64,000 nucleotides of DNA from Sipunculus nudus (lineage: Eukaryota; Annelida; Sipuncula; Golfingiida; Sipunculidae), in contig CM049306.1 of NCBI GenBank assembly GCA_026874595.1, positions 63,250,019 through 63,314,018 on the forward strand, written 5' to 3'. This document shows, piece by piece, positions 24,766 through 36,253 of the stretch. Each line of letters starts with the position of its first letter. Position 1 is the first letter of the stretch. The notes below the pieces were generated by a model. That model had not been told where the DNA came from. It searched no databases and worked only from the letters and a program-made list of their open reading frames with translations. The position numbers and the translations under genes are program-made.

Positions 24766-26469
24766 GTGTTCTCAGGGCACATGCAACAGTGAATCCAGAT
24801 ACAAGCACAGAGATCACTTGAAGGGAATTAATTTTGTGCCCTTCTCCAAGCCAAAGACCAATTTGGAGAAGTGTAAACGCTGGATAAAACCCTGTAGACG
24901 ACCACGTCATCAACTGAATGTAGACAAAATTAACAAGTACAAATATATCTGGACAAAGGTATGTAATATTATATAATATAACTATAATCCAGTATAAACG
25001 TTGTTGCTTGTATAACAATAATAGAAAATCTAACTTATATATATATATATATACATAATTATTTTTAAAACTTGGCATCACATATATATACATACCTTCA
25101 GAGATTTAGTGCATACTTAAAAATTTTTTTTTTTTTTTCAAATAATCATTCCCAGCATATTTAAACTATGAATCTATTAACATGATGAAAACAACATATA
25201 TAATGATATACATTTATTATGTATATCAACAAATAACTAGGTATCAATGAACTTTTTTTGCAGCATTTTGTGGACAGATGGCCAACAGCAGAAAATCCCG
25301 ATCCATTATGCTACGGTCACAAATCACTAAATGCCGCCTGCCGGCGTGGTAACTGCCAGTTTTCACTTAAATTCGTCAGGTGGCAGCTCGGTGGCAGGCA
25401 CAATCGGCAGGCGGCAGTCGGCATTTTAGACGCCGCTAGGACGCCGCTGAAATTTTAAGAAAAAGTTAAAATTCTGTCTGCCACCGGCCGATTTTTTCCA
25501 ATTATGCCAGTCGTCAGGTCGCCGGCCGGGCGCATTTCGAAGTTGCGCGGTGGCTATAAAGCGGCAGGGGGGCAGCAGCGCGATTTTTATTCGGTCGTGG
25601 GGCTCGAGGTCCTTCAAACTTCGGCCGGCGATCGGTAGGATCTAACTGCCACTCTCTAGCATCCGGCCTGCTGTCGTTATGCTACCGACCCCTGAATATA
25701 AATCCGAGGCCATCCACCATACAACATACTCGCTTTGGGGCTGGCGCCTTGTCCTTTCACTTGCCTTTAGGGGGCATCTTGTTGGAAGGAAATGGTTGAT
25801 AATAATGGTTGATGGAAAATGGTTGATAATAAATGGTTGATGGTACACTTTGTAGTGATACGAGAGCAATCTAGGTTTATATATCCAACCGGGAACCAGA
25901 CTGCCGCCGTCAGATTGTCGGGCGAGCGCCGGCCGGTGGCAATTAGAACGCCCGATCGTTGGCCGGTGGCAGGTGTAAATGGCCGGTGTCCGCCATGTCA
26001 CCGGGAGGTGGCAGGTAAAATCTGACGGCCAACGGCCTGTCGCCTAACTGCCACCGGCCAACACCCTGACGACGTCACACGCCCCCTCGAACTTAGACAC
26101 TGCCTTGGGCCGCCAGGAGCCCGTCAGGCGGCCTTTTACTGGCAGTTATTAATGACCACTCGCACCGATTTGCAAAAAATCGGCCGGCGGCATGTAACTT
26201 TAAGAATCCGCCGATGTCTAAAAATCGGCAGGCGGCAGTTTCACATTGTGACCGTAGCATTACCTGCTGATCAATATGCTCAAAAACAGAAAACACCTAA
26301 AGCAAGGAAAAGACCAGTGGGGAGAATCCAATTGCTACTCAAAGTGAATTTCTCAAAGTTAGAGGCAGAAGAATCACTTCTTTCCCTCCCCGATCAAAGT
26401 AACAATCAAGCACCAGGTGCTTACAGAGGCCAGGCAGAAGACCAGCGGGGGTCCACCTTCCAGTGCTAG
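24766..26469 (+). pseudogene. THAP-like zinc-finger gene fragment, two exons, split by a MITE
   Basis: Exon 1 (about 24766-24958) encodes a THAP-like finger: CSQGTC supplies a C-x4-C pair, followed by GINFVPFSKPKTNLEKCKRW and LNVDKINKYKYIWTK, then a GTATGT donor at 24959. The acceptor TTTGCAG at 25257-25263 opens exon 2 in phase 0 with HFVDRWPTAENPDPL. Joined, the second ligand pair reads W-x2-H, where the family has C-x2-H, so one zinc ligand Cys is replaced by Trp. Exon 2 is cut at 25308 by a 951-bp MITE and resumes at 26260-26469 in the same frame with PADQYAQKQKTPKARKRP, stopping at TAG 26467. THAP proteins bind DNA and are common in transposases. No start exon is seen, and the fragment is embedded in satellite, so I call it a pseudogene. 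Confidence 0.72.
25309..26259. mobile_element. PIF/Harbinger-type MITE, 951 bp, inside THAP-like exon 2
   Basis: The ends are inverted: TGCTACGGTCACAA at 25309 and TTGTGACCGTAGCA ending at 26259, with GCCGCCTGCCG continuing the inverted repeat inward. It is flanked by TTA on both sides (25306-25308 and 26260-26262), the TWA target duplication typical of PIF/Harbinger. Removing the element and one TTA restores the exon 2 reading frame exactly, which confirms both boundaries. The interior is a patchwork of GGCAGGCGGCA and GCCACCGGCC motifs in both orientations and can fold back on itself. No transposase is encoded. Confidence 0.88.
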
Positions 26470-26559
26470 CAATGTAGATCATCTAATGTGATATCAAAGC
26501 CTAAGATAAACTCTTTAAGCTAAGGAGCATTTATTGCGGAAATATGCTGTGGTTACACT

Positions 26560-26951
26560 CCATGCTCTTGCTGGTTTTACAATGAGGCCAAATATGACCT
26601 GTCCGTTGATTACTAATTGGTTCTGGCGCTCTTTTTTTACAATGAGGCCAAATATGACCTGTTCGTTGATTATTTATTGACTTTTTCGCTCTAGCTTCTT
26701 TTAGAATAAGGCCAAATATGACCTGTCCATAAATTACTTATTAGCATTTGCGCCCTTGCTTTTTTAAACGAGGCAAAATATGAACACTCCGTTGATAAAT
26801 AAATGGCTTTTGCGCTCTTGCTTTGTTTTTTACATCGAGGTGAAATATGAACTGACTGTTGATAACTATTTTGTTTTAGCGCTCTTGCTTTTTTTTGCAA
26901 TAAGGCCAAATATGACTTTTCCGTTGATTACTGATGAGCTTTTGCGTTACC
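26560..26951. repeat. satellite with core AATATGAACTGGCCGTTGAT, continuation
   Basis: Five to six degenerate units show GAGGCCAAATATGACCTGTC, GTTGATTACTAATTGG and GCGCTCTTGCTTTT. This is the right-hand continuation of the array at 23985-24665, separated from it by the THAP-like insertion. Confidence 0.9.
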
Positions 26952-27320
26952 CGCTTTTAGAGCACAGGGCCCAAGGCCGTGAGATTGCGAGTTAGAATCT
27001 CAGCCGCGGCTGTGAGAATTTTAACGGTCAGCCCCCTTCAAGGCTTAGCTCTCTGCAGGCTTAACTGAGAGACTGTGCCCAACAGTCGTGTCTCATTCAT
27101 AATCGAGTGCGCCTTTCGGGGTTTCCTCGGTGTAATGGCCCAGCAATAGGGATGACACACACCAGGATCCGCAGGTGTGATATATCGAGACTGGTAGACG
27201 CCAGAATTATCGCGTCTAAGCCATTGTCACGTAGTGTGAAACCGGAATGGATTTCTGCAGATGTTCATAATACTTAGTTAAGCAAGCATTTAAAGAAATG
27301 GAGGTGGTTACCTGCAGCAT
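26952..27320 (+). mobile_element. tRNA-derived SINE, copy 2 (degenerate head)
   Basis: The body matches the SINE at 9960-10350: AGCCGCGG, CTCTGCAGGCTTAACTGAGA, CTGTGCCCAACAG, TTCCTCGGTG, GGATTTCTGCAGATGTTC and GAGGTGGTTACC. The B-box region GCGAGTTAGAATCTC (about 26988-27002) has lost the consensus TTC. The A-box region is unclear. It is older or more decayed than copy 1 and lies between satellite and the next repeat block. Confidence 0.85.
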
Positions 27321-27639
27321 ATTTTTTTAATATTAAACAAGTGACCCATGGGTCATGACGCTCAGCTGACTGGGAAGAGATTCGCAAAAGGAAATTTTAT
27401 CATCAGAATGGTAGTATATACCCATTCAACTGAAGCATCAAACAGATTAACCAACAGGCCAAGATTTAGTCTGTATTTATATATCTCAAAAATAGAGAAA
27501 AATGTGTAAACTTTTAAAACTAGAATACGGGTAACTGACAAGTGACTACATGTATCTGCCAAAATCGGATAGTGAGGCATGGATTGAGTGGCAAGGGGAA
27601 ATAGAGTGAGGTATGATGCATATTAGCATGGATGTCTGC

Positions 27640-28500
27640 AGCCTAAATGTGTATGTAGGTTGTGCCACCTACCACAAATCCAGAAAGCTGTCCAAGTTGT
27701 ATACACCTGCAAAATTTTAGGCAGAAAAGTCAAACCACTACATGTATATGAGCGATTTTTGCCCATGGCAGACAAACAGACAAACACTGTGCAAAAATCT
27801 TTGCAGGTAACCCCTCCAGTTTTGTGTATGATAAAGACCTATGTGAGATCTAAACACATGCACAATTTTGGCCCAATCGGTCAAATGGTTCCTGAGATAT
27901 GAGCTTGGATGTGTCCAGCGTTAACTAGAATGTAGGTGGCGCCACCTGTCATAAAATCAAGAAAGCTGTCCACGATGTATAAACCTGCAAAATTTTAGAC
28001 AGTTATGTCGAACCACTACAGAGAAATGAGTAATTTTAGGCCACGGCAGACTAACAGACAGACGCTGTGCAAACATTGTTACAGGTGGCACCACCATTTT
28101 TTGTGTATGTTACAGAGCTATCAAAGGGCTACATTTGTATAAATTTTATTTCCTGATCGGTCAAACGGTTCCCGAGATATAAGCTTGGATGTCATCAGCG
28201 TGAACGTGAACGTAGGTGGCGCCACCTGTCATAAAATCAAGAAAGCTATCCTGGATGTATGCACATGACGAATTTCAGGTGAATTAGTCAATTCACTGCA
28301 GAGATATAAGTGATTTTAACCCAAGGCAGATGAACAGATGGACACTGTGCAAACATGGTTACAGGTGGCGCCACCATTTTTTGTGTATGTTATAAAGCAA
28401 TCCAAGGGCTACATTTGTATCAATTTTATTTCCTGATCGGTCAAACGGTTCCCGAGATATGAGGGTTTATGAGTGGAAACAGACCCACAAATGGACACTG
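27640..28500. repeat. tandem repeat, about 285-bp unit, three copies
   Basis: Three units start near 27650, 27935 and 28215. Each has a GTAGGTGGCGCCACCTGT-like start, then ATAAAATCAAGAAAGCTGTC, AAATTTTAG, GGCAGA and CGGTTCCCGAGATAT. A second GGTGGCGCCACC-type site (GGTGGCACCACC near 28085, exact near 28365) sits in the middle of units two and three. Confidence 0.88.
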
Positions 28501-28654
28501 GATAGAGAGGAAAGGTCAGAGGTCAATGCAAATTGGTTAGGCACCAGTTCACATGTGACCTGTTAATAGGTGTAAGTTTGGGAAAAATCGGTCCATTAGT
28601 CTCCGAGGAGCTCTCTGGAAACGAACGCCGCTGCGGCGGAGGAACTCGGTCAAA

Positions 28655-28695
28655 AACATAGTATCCGCAAAACTTCGTTTTGGCGGATACAAAAA
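28655..28695. repeat. hairpin at the junction of two satellites
   Basis: GTATCCGCAAAAC is followed by TTC and GTTTTGGCGGATAC, giving an almost perfect stem with one unpaired base. A similar hairpin with a TTCG loop ends the pearl-like element at about 11505-11530, so this may be the 3' end of a related element covering 27.6-28.7 kb. Confidence 0.6.
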
Positions 28696-28697
28696 TA

Positions 28698-31310
28698 CAG
28701 GTGGCTCCACCAGTCTGCAGAAACTAATAAAAACACTTAATGGTCAATATCCATGCAAAAAATCATGGTGATCTTTGCATTAGTTGTTCAGATACTTCAG
28801 TTTTTGTATCAAATTGTCCATTATTCTGAGGGATACTTCGGAGTCCTATAGCTTGAAGGATATGGGTAACAGAGACCTAATTTCAAGTTTCCACAGGCAC
28901 CTTTCATGGGCCTCCTTGCATGACAAGAATGAAGATTCTAGGTCCAGTTGTTGCGATTTGTACCCTGTTGACAGATAACCACATCTTTAAAGGTCTCAAA
29001 AAAAAGAAAAAAAATTGTAAAAATTTGAAAAAAAAAATAGAGGTGGCACACCCAGTCTGCAGAAACTGATGGAACAGCTCATGATCAATATGTATGCCTA
29101 AAATCATGACCATCAGTGTTGTAGTTATTGAAATACTGCAGTTTTTGTATCAAATTTTCCATTATTCTGGGGGGGGGGGGGTATTTTGGACCCATACAGC
29201 TTAAAGAATATGGGTAACAGAGACCTAATTTCAAGTTTCCATGGAGACTTTTCATGGGTCTCCCTGTGTGTCAAGAATGAAGATTCTTGGTCCAGTTTTT
29301 ATGATTTGTGCCCTGTTAACATATGTTCATATCTTTAAAGGTCTCAAAAATACAGAAAAATTTCGTAAAAGAAAACAAACAAATACAGGTGGTGCCACCA
29401 GTCTGCAGAAACTTATGAAACACTCCATGATCAATATCCATGCAAACAATTATGGTTATCTCTGCATTAGTTGTTCAGATACTTTAGCTTTTGTATCAAA
29501 TTTTCCATTATTCTGAGCTGTACTTTGGAGTGCCATAGCTCAAAGGATATGGGTAACAGATACCAAATTTCAGGTTTCCATGGAGACTTATCATGGGTCT
29601 CCCTGTGTGTCAAGAAGGAAGATTCTAGGTCCAGTCGTTACAATTTGTACCCTGTTGACAGATAACTACATCCTTAAAGGTCTGAAAAATGGAGAAAACA
29701 ATTCGTGAACATTGAAAAATACAGGTGGCGCCACCAGTCTGCACAAACTGATGAAACATCTCATGATCAATATGTATGTCGAAAATCATGACCATCAGTG
29801 ATGTAGTTAATGAGATATTGAAGTTTTTGTATGAAATTTTGACTATTCTGGGGGGTAATTTTGGGCCCCATAGCTCGAAGGATATGGGTAACAGAGACCT
29901 AATTCTGGTTTCCATGGAGACTTTTCATAGGTCTCTCAGTGTGTCGAAAATGAAGATTCTAGGTCCAGTCGTCACGATTTGTGCCACGCTAACAGATGAC
30001 AGCATCCTCAAAGGTCTCAAAAATAGAGGAAAAAATCGTAAAAAATCAAACAGTACAGGTGGCGCCACCAGTCTGCAGGAACTGATCGAACATCTCATGA
30101 TCAATATGTATGCCAAAAATGAAGACCATCAGTGATGTAGTTATTGAGATATTGAAGTTTTGTATGAAATTTTTTACTATTCTGGGGGGTACTTTGGGGC
30201 CCCATAGCTCAAAGGATATGGGTAACAGAGACCTAATTTCTGGTTTCCAAGGAGATTGTTCATGGACCTCTCAGTGTGTCAAGAATTAAGATTCTAAGTC
30301 CAGTCTTTATGATTTGTGCCTTGTTAACAGATGTTCACATTTTTAAAGGTCTCAAAAATAGAGAAAAAAATTCGTAAAAAAATAAAAAAATACAGGTGGC
30401 GCCACCAGTCTGAAGGAAGTGATGTAACATCTCATGATCAATATGTATGCCAAAAATCATGACCATCAGTCAAGTAGTTAATGAGATATTGAAGTTTTTG
30501 TATGAAATTTTTTACTTTTCTGGGGGGTACTTTGGGGCCACATAGCTCGAAGGATATGGGTAACAGAGACCTCATTTCTGGTTTCCATGGAGACTTTTCA
30601 TAGGTCTCTCAGTGTGTCGAAAATGAAGATTCTAGGTCCAGTCGTTACGATTTGTGCCACGCTAACAGATGACAGCATCCTCAAAGGTCTCAAAAATAGA
30701 GGAAAAAATCGTAAAAAATCAAACAGTACAGATGGCGCCACCAGTCTGCAGGAACTGATCGAACATCTCATGATCAATATGTATGCCAAAAATGAAGACC
30801 ATCAGTGATGTAGTTATTGAGATATTGAAGTTTTTGTATGAAATTTTTTACTATTCTGGGGGGTACTTTGGGGCCCCATAGCTCAAAGGATATGGGTAAC
30901 AGAGACCTAATTTCTGGTTTCCAAGGAGATTTTTCATAAACCTCTCAGTGTGTCAAGAATGAAGATTCTAAGTCCAGTCTTTATGATTTGTGCCTTGTTA
31001 ACAGATGTTCACATTTTTAAAGGTCTCAAAAATAGAGAAAAAAATTCGTAAAAAATCGAAAAATACAGGTGGCGCCACCAGTCTGCAGGAAGTGATGTAA
31101 CATCTCATGATCAATATGTATGCCAAAAATCATGACCATCAGTCAAGTAGTTAATGAGATATTGAAGTTTTTGTATGAAATTTTTGACTTTTCTGGGGGG
31201 TACTTTGGGGCCACATAGCTCGAAGGATATGGGTAACAGAGACCTAATTTCTGGTTTCCAAGGAGATTTTTTATGGACCTCTCAGAATCCTAAGTTACAA
31301 GGTTCTAGGT
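28698..31310. repeat. 336-bp satellite, eight units with a 672-bp dimer
   Basis: Units start with ACAGGTGGCGCCACCAGTCT at about 28698, 29040, 29386, 29722, 30056, 30392, 30728 and 31066, a spacing of 334 to 346 bp. Shared blocks include CATGATCAATATGTATGCC, CATAGCTCGAAGGATATGGG and GAAGATTCTAGGTCCAGT. Units at 30056 and 30728 share private variants, as do those at 30392 and 31066, so the last four form two copies of a 672-bp dimer. ORFs at 29776-30135 and 30587-30808 are the same repeat read twice. Confidence 0.95.
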
Positions 31311-31369
31311 CCAGCGGTTACGATTAAGAATGATCGCTATAGCTCAGATGACTTTCAGTATTCTTTTAT

Positions 31370-32400
31370 TTCTTTTGCTTCTTTTTCAATGAGCAATTGA
31401 TAACTAATTGCTTTTTGGACACTGAGCCGTTGATTACTAATTGCCTGTAGGACTCTAGCTTCTTTTAGAATAAGGCCAAATATGACATGTCCATTGATTA
31501 CTTATTGGAGTGCTTTTTTACAATGAGGATTAACATGAACGTGCCGTTCCTAACTAATTTGTTTTGCGCTCTTGCTTTTTTATAGTGAGTCCAAATATTT
31601 CCCGGCATTGATTACTTATTTTTTTAGATCTTTTGTTTCTTTTAGTTAGGCCAAATATGAACTGGCCGTTGATTATTTATTGGTTTTAGCGCTATTTCTT
31701 TATTTTACAATTGGGCCAGATATGAACTGGCCGTTCATTACTTATTGGCTTTTTCGCTCTTGCTTTCTTGCAATGAGGCGAAATATGAACTTGCCGTTGA
31801 TTACTTGTTTTTTGCGGTCAAGCTTTTTTTTACAATGAGCGCCAAATATGAACTGGCCGTTGATTATGAATTGGTTTGAATGAGGCCAAATATAAACTGG
31901 CCGTTTATTACTAATTGGTTTAAGCACTTTACTCTTGTTTAGTGAGGCCATTAATGAAATGGCTATTGATTACTAGTTTGTTTAAGCTCTTACTTCTTAT
32001 CAATGAGTCGTTGATTACTAATTGCTTTTGGACTCTGAGCCGTTGATTACTTATTGGGTTGTTTTTTTTTACAACGAGGCTACACATGAACTTGCCGTTG
32101 CTAACTGATTCGTTTTTGCGCTCTTGCTTTCTTGCAATGAGGCCAAATATTAACTAGCTGTTGATAACTTATTTGTTTTTGCGGTCAAACTTTTTTACAA
32201 TGAGCGCCAAATATGAACTGGCCGTTGATTACTTATTGGTTTTTGCGGTCATGCTTTTTTTACAATGAGGCCATATATAAACTGGCCGTTTGGATACTAA
32301 TTTTTTTTTTTTTTTTTGTTTTTTTTTTTTGCGTTCTGGCCTCTTTTAGAATGAGGCCAAACGTGACCTGTCCGTAACAAGTAAAAATGTACATTGTTTA
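31370..32400. repeat. satellite with core AATATGAACTGGCCGTTGAT, third block
   Basis: About fourteen degenerate units with GGCCAAATATGAACTGGCCG, TTGATTACTTATTGG and GCGGTCATGCTTTTTTACAA variants. The block runs into long T runs at 32301-32330 just before the 2-kb tandem duplication. Confidence 0.92.
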
Positions 32401-33219
32401 AGGCCGTCACCTGGTAGGACAGTGTGAGGCACTCAGCTGGGTGTAGTGCGTGCCTGGAGATCATCCATTCCGCTGCCTCTTTCACTCTATTTGTCAGCTG
32501 GAAATATGTTTCTTCTTCCATCATTTCTCACTTTGTTACCCAAGGTCGGGGGTACCTCAGCTCGCTGCTGGACTATATAATTCTTTTTCTTCACTTTCCT
32601 CAAATGGCATTTCCAGCTCATGCATTTTTGACCTGGGATTCTTGCTTTACACCAGACATCATGTGTGTTTTCTAAACTCCCGTCAGCCTTTTGGATCATA
32701 TATACTGTCTTGCTTTAAAGTGCGATCTTCTTTACTGTAATTACTTTTAATTTACATAATTCATGTAATTTACATAATTCAAAGTAGTTTCTAACTACTT
32801 CTATCAGTTTTTTAGTTGTCAATCCTTTATTTTTCCTGCATACTTCCCTGCTCTTATCAATTACAGAATCTGGACATGTCAGGTCAGTTCAAATCAACCT
32901 GTCACAAGTCCTTTGTATCTTTCCTACTCGCCGGTATTTATGACACCGTAATTGATACGTTGATGTCAGGGCCCTTTCCGGCTGTACATGTGCCAGTCAA
33001 CTTCAAACAAGTGTTGTATTTGTAAACTCACATTTAATGACCTTCCCTCAAGCATCTGATTATTTACTCTCTCTCTCTCTCTCTCATATGATATATAATA
33101 GTTTTTGTTTAAACATATTTAATTGTGATATAAACATATTTAATTGTGATATAAACATATGAATATGCAATTGGCAAACAGCAATACAGCTATACATGTA
33201 AATGCTCCACGCATCAATA

Positions 33220-33640
33220 GTGTACAATACAATATGCAACACAATATATATTAAATGATGATTTAAATGAACAAAACTTTGTAGCTTTTTTTTTATTTGA
33301 AGAATATGATCATTAAATTTGAAATCTCTTAATTAGTGGAAATTATATAGTCATGTACAAAGATGAAAACATTTCTGTTGTCAGAATATGATAATTCGTC
33401 TGAACAAAATAGCAGTAGTGATGGATACAAGGTTGGCATATTCCTGATGGCATAACCTTCAAGGATTTCAATATATTTTGTCGCTGTCGAATATACAAGG
33501 GACATTCAAGAAAAAATGCTTTGTACTCTCACACCCACCACCACACATACATTTACTTAGCGTCATATTGACCCTCTGGTTTTACGACCAGATTACTGGC
33601 GCAAGAGTGTCATGACATCTACGTCTGAGGATCGCATTAT
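33220..33640 (-). pseudogene. LINE C-terminal zinc-like fragment (unit A)
   Basis: Read on the minus strand, the stretch contains a CMCGGGCESTKHFFL-like segment followed by CPLYIR. This is the C-x-C...H-x4-C end domain seen after the reverse transcriptase in many CR1/RTE-like LINEs. It is broken by stops. An equivalent copy lies at about 35270-35690. Confidence 0.55.
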
Positions 33641-33847
33641 AAGGCCTTAAGAAGATGCAAATATTTTCGTCATTTCTGACAACGCTTCATGGGCTACAGG
33701 TACACTGTCAATCAACATATGCCAGACCATTCGTTAGCGTTTTTGTGTACTTTCTAATAATACCAAATATGAGTGAGAAAAATTCCTGTTTAACCCAGCA
33801 CATTGGTATACGGAGCCCGGGAGACGACATGGTGAAAAATATTAATT

Positions 33848-33975
33848 AATTCGTGCGCACGAATTACTAATCCGTGTGTACGAATTACTAATTCGTGACC
33901 ACGAATTACTAATTCGTGCGCACGAATTACTAATCCGTGCGAACGAATTACTAATCCGTGCGAACTAATTACTAG
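33848..33975. repeat. palindromic 21-bp minisatellite (unit A)
   Basis: Six units of 21 bp with the core AATTCGTGCGCACGAATTACT. The inner TTCGTGCGCACGAA is a perfect palindrome, so every unit can form a small hairpin. Variants are CCGTGTGTACGAA, TCGTGACCACGAA and CCGTGCGAACGAA; two of these keep or restore self-complementarity. Confidence 0.93.
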
Positions 33976-34158
33976 GTGTGAAAAATATATTTCCAAGGTG
34001 GAAAATATTTATTTCAGTAGGATAACAAAGTAGCCGATAAGGCTAATGCAACTGCTTTCCTGCATATAAATTAAAAGACACTAAAAAATTAACATGAGTG
34101 TATATATGTATATATAAATGATCAGATTGAAAAAGTGCACATATATTAACACACGATA

Positions 34159-34201
<43 letters not shown>

Positions 34202-34401
34202 TACATAATATACGTTAATACAGATTGACATTACACATACACTGATACTTATACATATATTATTACTGGTAGGCGTAATACAATAAAAATAAACGTCTCA
34301 GTCCATATCGAGCATATCAATTAGATTATAACTATCAGTCTTTCCAACTGAATATAGGTATTGATTTAAGTAACTGCCACTTTTTTTGTTTTGTTTTTTT
34401 T

Positions 34402-36206
34402 GCGTTCTGGCCTCTTTTAGAATGAGGCCAAACGTGACCTGTCCGTAACAAGTAAAAATGTACATTGTTTAAGGCCGTCACCTGGTAGGACAGTGTGAGG
34501 CACTCAGCTGGGTGTACTGCGTGCCTGGAGATCATCCATTCCGCTGCCTCTTTCACTCTATTTGTCAGCTGGAAATATGTTTCTTCTTCCATCATTTCTC
34601 ACTTTGTTACCCAAGGTCGGGGGTACCTCAGCTCGCTGCTGGACTATATAATTCTTTTTCTTCACTTTCCTCAAATTGCATTTCCAGCTCATGCATTTTT
34701 GACCTGGGATTCTTGCTTTACACCAGACATCATGTGTGTTTTCTAAACTCCCGTCAGCCTTTTGGATCATACCGTCTTGCTTTAAAGTGCGATCTTCTTT
34801 ACTGTAATTACTTTTAATTTACATAATTCATGTAATTTACATAATTCAAAGTAGTTTCTAACTACTTCTATCAGTTTTTTAGTTGTCAATCCTTTATTTT
34901 TCCTGCATACTTCCCTGCTCTTATCAATTACAGAATCTGGACATGTCAGGTCAGTTCAAATCAACCTGTCACAAGTCCTTTGTATCTTTCATACTCGCCG
35001 GTATTTATGACACCGTAATTGATACGTAGATGTCAGGGCCCTTTCCGGCTGTACATGTGCCAGTCAACTTCAAAAAAGTGTTGTATTTGTAAACTCACAT
35101 TTAATGACCTTCCCTCAAGCATCTGATTATTTACTCTCTCTCTCTATCTCTCTCATATGATATATAATAGTTTTTGTTTAAACATATTTAATTGTGATAT
35201 AAACATATAAATATGCAATTGGCAAACAGCAATACAGCTATACATGTAAATGCTCCACGCATCAATAGTGTACAATACAATATGCAACACAATATATATT
35301 AAATGATGATTTAAATGAACAAAACTTTGTAGCTTTTTTTTTATTTGAAGAATATGATCATTAAATTTGAAATCTCTTAATTAGTGGAAATTATATAGTC
35401 ATGTACAAAGATGAAAACATTTCTGTTGTCAGAATATGATAATTCGTCTGAACAAAATAGCAGTAGTGATGGATACAAGGTTGGCATATTCCTGATGGCA
35501 TAACCTTCAAGGATTTCAATATATTTTGTCGCTGTCGAATATACAAGGGACATTCAAGAAAAAATGCTTTGTACTCTCACACCCACCACCACACATACAT
35601 TTACTTAGCGTCATATTGACCCTCTGGTTTTACGACCAGATTACTGGCGCAAGAGTGTCATGACATCTACGTCTGAGGATCGCATTATAAGGCCTTAAGA
35701 AGATGCAAATATTTTCGTCATTTCTGACAACGCTTCATGGGCTACAGGTACACTGTCAATCAACATATGCCAGACCATTCGTTAGCGTTTTTGTGTACTT
35801 TCTAATAATACCAAATATGAGTGAGAAAAATTCCTGTTTAACCCAGCACATTGGTATACGGAGCCCGGGAGACGACATGGTGAAAAATATTAATTGATTC
35901 GTGCGCACGAATTACTAATCCGTGTGTACGAATTACTAATTCGTGACCACGAATTACTAATTCGTGCGCACGAATTACTAATCCGTGCGAACGAATTACT
36001 AATCCGTGCGAACTAATTACTAGGTGTGAAAAATATATTTCCAAGGTGGAAAATATTTATTTCAGTAGGATAACAAAGTAGCCGATAAGGCTAATGCAAC
36101 TGCTTTCCTGCATATAAATTAAAAGACACTGAAAAATTAACATGAGTGTATATATGTATATATAAATGATCAGATTGAAAAAGTGCACATATATTAACAC
36201 ACGATA

Positions 36207-36253
<47 letters not shown>

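Larger units (their letters stand above)
32331..34382. repeat. 2.05-kb tandem duplication, unit A
   Basis: The unit begins at GCGTTCTGGCCTCTTTTAGA and ends at GTAACTGCCACTT. It is followed, after a T-rich joint, by an almost identical unit at 34402-36428. The offset is 2071 bp at the left and 2046 bp at the right, through a few small deletions such as at 32695. Content: a piece of GGCC satellite, minus-strand ORFs of 75 and 70 codons (32297-32699) that I cannot identify, a CT run at 33066-33086, a minus-strand LINE C-terminal fragment, a palindromic minisatellite and a TA run at 34162-34199. Confidence 0.95.

Noticed and set aside
29776-30808. Paralogous small genes at 29776-30135 and 30587-30808
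   Set aside because: They are the same satellite unit read in the same frame in two array copies.
32297-32740. A gene on the minus strand containing KEAAEWMISRHALHPAECLT
   Set aside because: The frames are split and run into satellite; the copy at 34335-34595 is only the tandem duplication, so repetition is not evidence of constraint.
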